Source: Formicarius rufipectus | Taxonomy: Eukaryota > Chordata > Aves > Passeriformes > Formicariidae | Direction of reading: 5' to 3' | Length of the DNA stretch: 64,000 bases | Assembly: GCA_013399695.1 (NCBI GenBank) | Contig: VXAU01000197.1 | Location: 77,651-141,650, forward strand | Shown here: in pieces, positions 1 to 9,900 of the stretch | How positions within the stretch are numbered: position 1 is the first letter of the stretch | How the letters are laid out: each line of letters starts with the position of its first letter | Position numbers and translations under genes: made by a program | The notes under the pieces: model-generated | What the model saw: the letters and a program-made list of their open reading frames with translations, nothing else | Databases searched by the model: none | What the model was told of the DNA's origin: nothing

Positions 1-802
1 GTGCCTGAATTACATCCCTGGGAAATGAGGGGAGATGAGGTTTAATTTGCCTATCTGGAAAAATGTTTTTTTTTTACTTAGGATGAAAGATGATTAAAGA
101 ATGCAGGCCCCAAAATTATATTTTCTTAAACATTGTAGTGTATTACTGCAAAACAGAGATCTGGTAAGGATTATGCACAAAGAATCCTGTCACTAACCTG
201 CTCTGAAATGTTGGACTATTGTGACTACTGTAGTTCCTCTAATGGTAATTACCTCAGAACTGTTACTTACACGGTGCATTAAAGAGATACAGCTTTGTGG
301 AACTGCTGAGCAATATTGCTGACATTACTTGAGAGAAATGAAAAGGAACAAATGCATTGATATGAGCAGATGGCACAGGGCACTGTCCATCAGCAATGAA
401 CAGTCAAACAGACTGCAGTGTGCATCTTGTATGGATATATAAATAGTATATATGTGTGTATGTATAAGCACAAAACTATAGCACTTCTCCTTAGCCTGAT
501 CAATTGATTGTACAAGAGATGGTGTTTTAATAGCCTGTGTTAGAATTTCTGAAAGTTGAATAGTATTTTTTTCTTTCATATATCATGCTTCTAAATGATA
601 GATGCAATTCACAGGAAAAGCTGAGGGGTCCTTGATATAAAGTAAAAGTAAAGCCAGATGTGTTATGGGAGAAAATTTTCCATACAAATTTTGAAAGCCA
701 AGTGTTTTACAAATTAAAGTTGTTTGTTGCTTGGTTTTGTTTGTTTCTTTCTTTCTTTTAATATGTCTTTGGAGGTCTACTTAGTGTACTTTTGCTTTTC
801 AG
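1..802 (+). other. TOP3B intron (3' part), no gene seen
   Basis: Intronic sequence ending in a pyrimidine-rich acceptor (tttgcttttcag) at 791-802. It is AT-rich with a short T-rich patch near 67-76 and TTTCTTTC near 745-760. I see no exon, RNA gene or clear repeat. The upstream exon must end one base into a glycine codon. Confidence 0.8.
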
Positions 803-909
803 GAAAATATAACAGCTGGGACAAAGTGGATCCAGCAGAACTTTTTAGCAAAGCTCCCACTGAAAAGAAAGAAGCTAATCCCAAACTGACCATGGTGAAG
901 TTTTTACAG
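803..909 (+). CDS. TOP3B: TOP3B exon, residues 68-103
   Basis: Starts two bases into a Gly codon after a CAG acceptor and ends in phase 0 before donor gtattc. It encodes GKYNSWDKVDPAELF and on to MVKFLQ, part of the N-terminal TOPRIM fold and nearly identical to the human protein. This is the first exon visible in the window. Confidence 0.96.
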
Positions 910-3900
910 GTATTCTTTCTTCAGAGCAGTATTTCAGAGATACCTTTTTCTATGTTCCTAAATAAGGATTTTCTTCCCTGCAAGGGGCACCTTTTTGTCA
1001 CAGTTATATCTACTTTATTAATTTTGCTGATTCTTACAGTGGAATCTTTGCCTGGTTAAATTCATGGTTGCCATTGCCTTCTGAGCTTTTTGACTTTTGA
1101 TATCCTGCTTCTCAGAACTGGAGCACTGGATGCATGTTTAGTTTCTAACTGCGAGTGCAAACCCCAGCTTAAAGATGCATTCTTTAGAACAAGCCTGTGC
1201 TGGTTACTGTTCTTAGAGGAAAGCAGGACTTTGACTGCTTTTACAAAATAGTGTGCTGTCTGAAGGGCTAGTGTATGTGGTGTAAAAATTATTTCTGTCA
1301 GACAAATTTAGACTTAGTAGTATCTTTATGAACTAGGAAAGTGTTTCTTGGGGTTGTTTGGAGTTTTTGGTTTTTTTTTTTCCAGTGATTTGGAAAGGAA
1401 GGCCCAGAAAGGGAAGGGGCTACGCCTGAGTCTGCACATGCAGACTGGGGCTGTTTAGGAACACTTCCACTGCTACAGAGCTATGCTGATTTTTTTCAGA
1501 AAAGCATCTTATAGACAGTTTTCTGGTCCCATGGAGCACAGCTTGCTTCTCTGTTCAGCCACTGTTAAGGTACCTGCAGACATTGTGTCACTTCTGATTA
1601 TTCTTCCAATCCTTTTAGCACTGAGTAAATTACCTCCAGTACTTCAGAATAAAGAGGGGAGGTGGTTTTTTTTTTTTTACTTCCTGAAGAACTGTGCTTG
1701 TTTTTCTCACAGGTGGAGGGAAGAGGCTGTGACTGTATTGTCTTGTGGTTGGATTGTGATAAAGAAGGTGAAAACATCTGTTTTGAAGTAAGATTTTCCT
1801 TTTTGAGACCTATAATGCCATAATATATTTGTCTGTGACAATACTATCAATGCATTGATTTATGAGTATGCAATAAAATTCAAACTAGAGTTGAATTAAG
1901 TTTTAAAGATGTGGAGAGCCTTGGTAGAAAAACTCACATGCTTTGAACTCCGTAAGACCTCAGTTAAAGAGTATAAATCAGTTTCAGAGATGTTGCTCAT
2001 CTGAGATGAACAGTCAGGTCTCTTAAATGTCAGAACATTCCAGTGCTTTGAGAATTGTTCTGTGTTACACAGCTGGAGTAGTTACTTTTCTGTCCTTGTA
2101 AAGCTTCATCTCTGTCATCTTTTGTTTGTTAAGCAATTAGATGTTTAGAGCACAGAGGCTGCTTTTAAGTATGGGCTTTCTGCAGGAACTTGGTCCCTGC
2201 ATATAAAAGCATAGAACTAAAAGTTTCCTAAGATATTTTTTAGCATCCTATTCCCAGAAGTCTACATGAAGAGTATTTATTTGAGGGTTTTTGTTTAAAG
2301 AAGCATGATTTATCAAGTCATTGAAGTTCTTTACATACCACTGTATCATTACTTGGCTTAACAATACATAGAATAAACCCAGAGAGTAACTGGTACATGT
2401 TCACCAAAAGGTGCTGCAGCTGCACTCGTGAATGTCTTTGTACTTAGCCAACAATAGTGATTTGCTTCTGGCAGATGCTGTATAGTAAATAGATCCTTCA
2501 ATTTTGCTAATTCTTATTACACTTTCGAGTGGATGGACAAATACTGCTCTGGCTTATCAGTTAGTGTATTGGCACGACATCTTGCTAAATTAAATAGTGT
2601 CACATAAGCAAATACTTTGTGGAGAGTGGGTTTATTTTTGGCTTTAGAGAGAAAGCCTAAATACTCCTAAAATACGCTTCTGATTTTCATTAGGTCCTTG
2701 ATGCTGTTCTTCCTGTCATGAACAAACCTCGTGGCTCAGAGAGGACGATTTACAGAGCTAAATTCAGCTCCATCACTGACACCGACATCTGCAATGCCAT
2801 GAATCACCTGGGAGAACCCAATCGCAACGAGGCTCTGTCCGTGGATGCCCGCCAGGAGCTGGATCTGAGGATTGGCTGTGCCTTCACCAGGTGACAGCAT
2901 GGATCACAGGCGGTTCTAGGAAGGGTTCAGGAATGTCACTGCCCACTTGTGGGTTAACCCCAGCTGGCAGCCAAGCCCCACGCAGCCACTCATTGCTTCC
3001 TCCTCAGTGGGGTGGGGGAGAGGATTGGATGGGTCAAAGTGACTCATCATGGGTAGTGGTAAAGGCAGTTTAATCAGTGAAGCAAAAGCTGCACACACAA
3101 GCAGCAAAATAACTAATTCATTCACCATTTCCCATGGGCAGGGAGGTTTTCAGCCATCCCCAGGACAGCTGGGTTCCATCACCCACAAAAGTGACTTGGG
3201 CAGACAAACTCCATCAGTCTTAACACCACCCCCCCCTCCGCCTTCCTCCTTCTTTCCCCAGCTTTGTGTGCTGAGAATGGTGCCATATGGCCTGGAATAT
3301 CCCTTTGGTCAGTTGGGATCAGCTGTCCTGTCTGTGTCCTCTCCCAACTCCTCAGTCTGCTCACTGGTGGAGTGAGAGATGGGAAAGGCCTTGACTCTGT
3401 GTAAGCCCTGCTCAGCAGTAGTGAAAACATCCCTGAATTAACACTGTTCCCAGCACAAAACCAAAGCACAGGCCTGTACCAGCCCCTGTAAAGAAAATTA
3501 ACTCTAACACCACAGAATATGTTCCAGAATTCTATGGCTGATTCTGCTCAGCACCAAACTGAACAATTTTATGCACAAATAAAAAGAATAAAACTGTTGT
3601 CTATGCACTTACCTGAATTAGATAAAGTACTATTGGCAACTGTGATATGATCTTATGTTATAATGTTCTCTCACGTTTCTTTGGGAATAAACAGGATTCA
3701 GTGAGGCAAAGTGATTGTGACTTAATTGGCTGTAAGGGATGGTGTTTCTCAGAATGTTTTTTTCCTAGTGCCTGAATGATTTTATAGATTACTCATATTT
3801 ATGTGTGTATGGTAATGAAAACTTATTATTTTCATGGGAATGAGGATATTAATGTACTTATTTCTAGGTTGTCATTGCTTTTCTTCCCTTCTCTTAGGTT

Positions 3901-6900
3901 TCAGACTAAATATTTTCAGGGAAAATATGGGAATTTAGACAGTTCCCTCATCTCCTTTGGGCCATGTCAGACCCCAACTCTTGGATTCTGTGTTGAAAGG
4001 CATGACAAAATCCAGTCATTTAAGCCTGAGACTTACTGGGTGTTGCAAGCTAAAGTAAGTTTTGCAGTACTTGTTTCTATATGAGGGCATATATTTTTAC
4101 AAAATAAATGCATTTGTCTTTTCATTTCATTCATTCATAAATTTGTAGCTGCTGACAAGAATGCACAATGCCTGTAGTTTAGTCATGTGCTCTCATTCTG
4201 TTCACATGTATGTCACCACTCTCAAGAACAGATTCCAGGATGTCAGTTTTGTATTAAAGTGCTTATTGTCTGCTGCTTAGAAGAATTCTTCAGTGCTAAT
4301 CATCTAAGCTTAGATTCAGCCAAAAAGACTACTTAAAATGGTTTTCTTTTGTTCCCTGGGGCCCTTGGACTGACTGTTGTTAATTTGAATCCAGGAATTA
4401 ATTAAGCTGCCAACAAACATTGGCATTGCTGAGTATTGGAATTTTAAAGCAAATAAAATGCTCATTGTGTTAATTGGCAATTGAGTCCTCGGAGTACTTT
4501 GGCAGCTTAGGCAGTTTTACAGCCTCGTTGCTGTCCGAGCTCCGAGAGCAAACCAACAGGGGTTTACAGCTTGTGATCACAAGGATTCTTTTAAACAAAT
4601 AAAGGGTGCATTCTAAAAAGTTGCCATTTTTAGATTATAAAAGTTAAAAAAAAGATGAAATCTGGTGCCCACTGTCATCTCTTCTGATGTGTCCCGTGTG
4701 TCATGCTAGAAAATACTTAGTGCCTGTTTCCAGAGGGCTTTATACTCACTGGTATTGGTGGCTTCATATTAATTTTTGTGTATGGGACTTAAAACATGGC
4801 CTAATTATGGTTTAATACAAATGATTAATTTCACTAAATCAAAATGGTAAAATTTTAATTTCTGCACATTTCAGCCTTTACTCTTCCCACTAAACAAGCA
4901 CAATATTTCAGTTCACTGCAGGAATAGTTACAGTCACTCCCTGACCCCCAGAACTCCAAGTGCTCCACCTTTCTCAAAACCCCTGTGAAAAGCAGCGCAA
5001 CCGTGTGTTTGAGGCACTTGTGTCCTAGTGTGAGGTTTGCCCTAAATTTGTCCTAACAAATCCTGTGTATCCTAGGATTTGCTTGCTGCATTATTGTTGG
5101 GAACATGCATGCTCACACTTCCAGCAATCGAGTTGGTGGGAATTTGTTTTTGTTGTTGTTCAATAGGTGAACCCTGAAAAAGAAAGTTCTCTCACTTTAG
5201 ATTGGGATAGAGTGAGGGTGTTTGATCGTGAGGTTGCTCAAATGTTCCTGAATATAACAAAGATGGCAAAAGAAGCAAAGGTAAGAATATTTGCTAATTA
5301 TCAGTATACCCATATTTCATATAAAGGGAACACCATTTAATATTTCATTTGCAGCGTATTTGGGGGTTTTGCTTGTTTTTGTTACAGAGTTCAGAATATA
5401 TATATGTATATACATATATGTTGTTTTTTACTTCAGCTTTGTGTTAATGAGAATAAAAGGCAAGAGATTTTTTTATTGTAGAGCTTGTGCTGGTGTGATC
5501 ACCTCAGCAGAAGCCTCTTCTTAATATTGACTCTGGAAGCGATCATCACTCCCAATAGGAACTCTTCATTAGTAAACCTGCTAGGAAATACCATTCAGAT
5601 CCCTCCAAGCAGACCTCTTATTTCCCATGAGACATTGTACAAATCAGAATTTAATTATGTGTAGGGCAATATTCTTGCAGTTAAATTTTTAGTCATGTGT
5701 ATGGTACAGTCCTTGTATTCAATTAACTTCTAGCTCTGATTTATTCAATACTTGTTTGACAGTATGTTTGAATGTCAGTGCTTATAGACATCAAGGTCAA
5801 AGACTGCTTGAAGCATTTAAAAATTTGGATCCTTACAGTTAGAACCATGAGCACTAAATCCTTGTAGCCCTGGAAGCATGTGCTGCTGAGGTAAATGGGA
5901 AGTAAAGGCAGCAGTAAGCTGCCTTGCTGCATTCTCTGTTAGTTACAGACCTGATCTAGTCTCTAGCAGAAAGGATCGTTATGACTTTAACTTCAGAACT
6001 TGGTAAAATTGCCCCAGTCAGATTTTCTAAAGTAAAAATACATTGGTGGCTACTCTTTTAAGAAAACAAAGCAGATACAACAAGAATAGACAGTGGTAGG
6101 TATGATACATGTTTATAGGCATGACTGAAATCATGCATTTACCAGTTACCCAACTTCAGAACTTTTACTGGGAAAATGCTGTTTTCTAGGTAGAATCTGT
6201 GAGTAAAAAAGAGAAGGTGAAGCAGAGACCACTGGCTCTGAACACAGTGGAAATGCTACGAGTGGCCAGTGCTGCTTTAGGTATGTGCAAAAGTTCAGAT
6301 TTTCACACAGTTTTAAAGCAACATATTGTGGCATCTCAAATGAAATAGTCAAGGGCATATAAAATACGGTTTGATACTTTCCTCTCACTATAGCACATTA
6401 TTTGGGGGGAAGGATAAAGAAAGCTTGTCAAAAGTTAAATGTTTGGAAAGATTAAGGTGACAAAGTCGTATAGAAAGGACAAACCATAATTTAGTTAGAT
6501 GTCTGGGTAGGGTATATTTCCAGATACAGCAAACCATAATCACAGTGAATGTGTAGATGATTTTTGTTTTCTCCTGTCCCATCTTAGGAATGGGTCCACA
6601 ACACGCCATGCAAATAGCAGAGCGTCTTTATACTCAGGGTTACATTAGCTACCCTCGCACAGAAACCACCCATTATCCAGAAAACTTCGACTTGAAAGGA
6701 TGTCTGAGGCAGCAAGCCAGTAATCCTTACTGGGCAGAAACGGTGAGTACATGAAGCAAAACCTCCTAGCAGATCATTCTCCAGTTTGTGTTGGTGTATT
6801 ATGACCTGTAGGCCTTCAGAAATAATCAATGTCTGTAGTTGCTTTTATTTATGGATGTTGTATTGTCAGAGGCTGGATCTGAGTAAGTGGTTTCTTTCTT

Positions 6901-9900
6901 CACCCAGGTAAATGCGTTGCTATCCGAAGGCATTAACCGTCCAAGGAAAGGCCACGATGCTGGAGACCATCCCCCCATCACCCCAATGAGAGCTGCAACA
7001 GAAGCAGAATTAGGTACAGGCAACTTCCCTAGTGTTGGGACACTATGTGAGGAAATTAGTTCCTTGAGTTTCAACAGAAAACATAATAATTTGGATGACA
7101 AGAAATGAAGAGAGAGCAAAGTTGATCCTCACTGAAGCTTCTGGTGATAGTGAAGCTCAGAGCTGCTCTGCTCTTTGGTAATTGATCCTCAGGATTGTAG
7201 TATTGCTAAGAAGGAGAAAACAACTTAATGCCTACTTTTCTATGTGAAAGTTACCCCAGAATAGTAGCTCCCAAGTGCTGAAATACTTTATTTTTCCTTG
7301 TAAGTCAAACTTCAACTGCATTTTAATTGGTTTAAATTAAGATGTAGTCTCCAGGGGCACTTAGCAACTAAGCAGTAGATAATTTTATTTCTGTTCATAT
7401 GGGGTTTTTTTTTGGTTTTTTTTTTTAATACAAATGTCTTTCCTACTTTACCCTCTCCTTCAAACACATTGCAAAACTGGGAGAGGGACTGGCTAAACTG
7501 AGAGTCCTGCAAGTGCATCTGCAGTTCCTCTCTGTGACACAGGCAGGATTTAAAAGGAAACTGGACAGACTTTTGAATGTTACTTTCTTTTAGGTCCCAG
7601 TTTTTCCTGTGATGGGAAACTGGTACCTTTTAAAGGAGCTGTTATGTAAAGCTGCAGGACTGGAGTTGGTGGCTGAGATGTTGTTTATCCCCAGGTGGAG
7701 ACGGGTGGCGACTCTACGAGTACATAACTCGGCACTTCATTGCCACTGTCAGCGCTGACTGCAAGTACCTGCAGACCACCATTTCCTTCAGCATCGGCCC
7801 TGAACGGTTCACCTGTGTTGGAAAGGTGGTGACTTCACCAGGTGAGTTTATGCAGGAGTAAGTAGTTGGCCACAGATTCATTTTTTCATCCTTAATACAC
7901 CAAATATATATGTGTATACCCATATGCATCTATATCTATAAAAGTGAAGCTTTGGAGACAAGTGCAATTTTGAAGGCTTTTTCTGAGCTGTCAAAACCAG
8001 GGACCAAATCTAGTCTTCATCTCCATACTGCGGTTACGATTTTAAAAATCTTACTTTTCATGTAATTGTCTCAAAATGTTAATGCCACGTTTGCCAGTGT
8101 GAAGACCAGTCTTTTTACAGGCAGTAAATGCCTTGTGGGGGATAAATTGTACAAAGGCAGGGCTTTTTTCTTGAACCTCTGTAAAAAGAATGTAGCACCA
8201 CTACTGAGATTTTTACGGTAAACTGACCCAATAGTTCTTACTGCATTAATATGACTTACTATTTGTATTTTTTTAAGAAACTCTTCCCATCACTGTGGCA
8301 TTGTGCTTTCGTGCTTGGAATGTGTTGGCTTTTTTCAATCATTGAACTGGCTCAAGTCATGCACAAAATAGATCTGATTTGGTGTAGTGAGAGATACTGT
8401 CTTAAGATTCTGTATTTCCTTAGCTTTCCTGGCCTCAGGTATTTTCTACCTGGTATGGCAGAAACCTCTTTACTTTGATCTGCAAAATGCAGCCCATGGT
8501 ATAGCTATAAATATACGCCTTGACTTTCTGAAAGCTGTGAAGATAAGCTCTCACTGATTTTGTTTGCTTCGTTCTTTGCCTCCAGGGTTCACAGAAATCA
8601 TGCCGTGGCACAGCATCCCATTAGAGGAGAGCCTTCCCCACTGTGAGAAAGGAGATCTTTTTCCAATTGGTGAAATAAAGTTGCTGGAAAAGCAAACCAG
8701 TCCCCCTGATTACCTGACAGAAGCAGAACTGATCACTCTGATGGAAAAGCATGGCATTGGTAGGAGCTTCCTTAACTATACATTATCCTGTAATACATCC
8801 ATCAAGAGTGCAGAGTCTGAATCACTCCTCTACACCCTCCGTGTCAGTAATGGGCTCTCAGTATGCGCTTGGGTAGGTGAAGTGATAATCTCTTCAAACC
8901 ACAGTGCCTGTAGCTCCCCACAGGAGATGGTAGATTGTTTCTTCCTCTGTATTCCTTTCCCTTTCTTATTTTCAGTAGTTTCTGACCAAAGCATTATCCT
9001 CTCATAACACATCCTTGTCGCTTCTCTCTCAGAAAGCTGATGTGTGGAAGGAAGCACCTCCCCTTCGTAGGAATGATTTCTTGTCTTAACAGCTTGTTTC
9101 AGCTTTGCTGGCTTCAGTAATCCTTCTATATCTTACTATACAATTTACCATAATGTTACTTTTCTTTATCCCTCTGACTTGTTTCCTTATCACAAATTTG
9201 TCCTGTCAGAGCAAACATACTACACCATGTTTTTCCAGAATAAATGATTATCAGAATAAGTGTCTTCCTAGTAATAATTCCTTGGAAGAGATGAAAGGAT
9301 TAAGGTTAAAACATATGTTTCAGAGTTCTCAGAACTGCAGAGGAACATTAGAGTTACTAGAGAGAGAGTAGTTAAGCACTGGGAGCTGGGTGGGAGGGTA
9401 TCTGAATTTTAAGCAGTCTTAGGAGCCCTATAATTGATATTAAACTGGAGAAGTCAGAAGTGAGTAATTTGATGACAGCTCTGTTTTGTTCAAGATGGAT
9501 GTATTGTTCTCCTTTGTGTGGCAGGAACTGATGCCAGTATTCCAGTCCACATTAACAACATTTGCCAGCGAAACTATGTCACAGTGGAGAGTGGTCGGAG
9601 ACTAAAGCCTACAAACCTTGGCATTGTTCTGGTTCATGGCTATTACAAAATAGGTCAGTTAAAAGTTCTTCCCTTTCTGTCTTCTTGCCTTCTTTTCCCT
9701 TCACTATCTCGAAGGCTGTTGTCCCTGTGTCAGTAACATTTCTGTCTCAAAGTCATGCATCCAGGATAGTATTACTAATTCCAGAGACTATAATAATTGA
9801 AACTTGTGTGTTTATTTGATGACAATTTCCTACCTCAGTTTTTGACCTTTCCTTGCTGCTGTCTCTGATTTTCTGTTAGATGCAGAATTGGTTCTCCCCA

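Noticed and set aside
724..1059. Frames that run from TOP3B or PPM1F exons into introns (also 8564-9007, 10760-11041, 30455-30913)
   Set aside because: These are exon sequences extended into introns past good GT donors. They would need intron retention.
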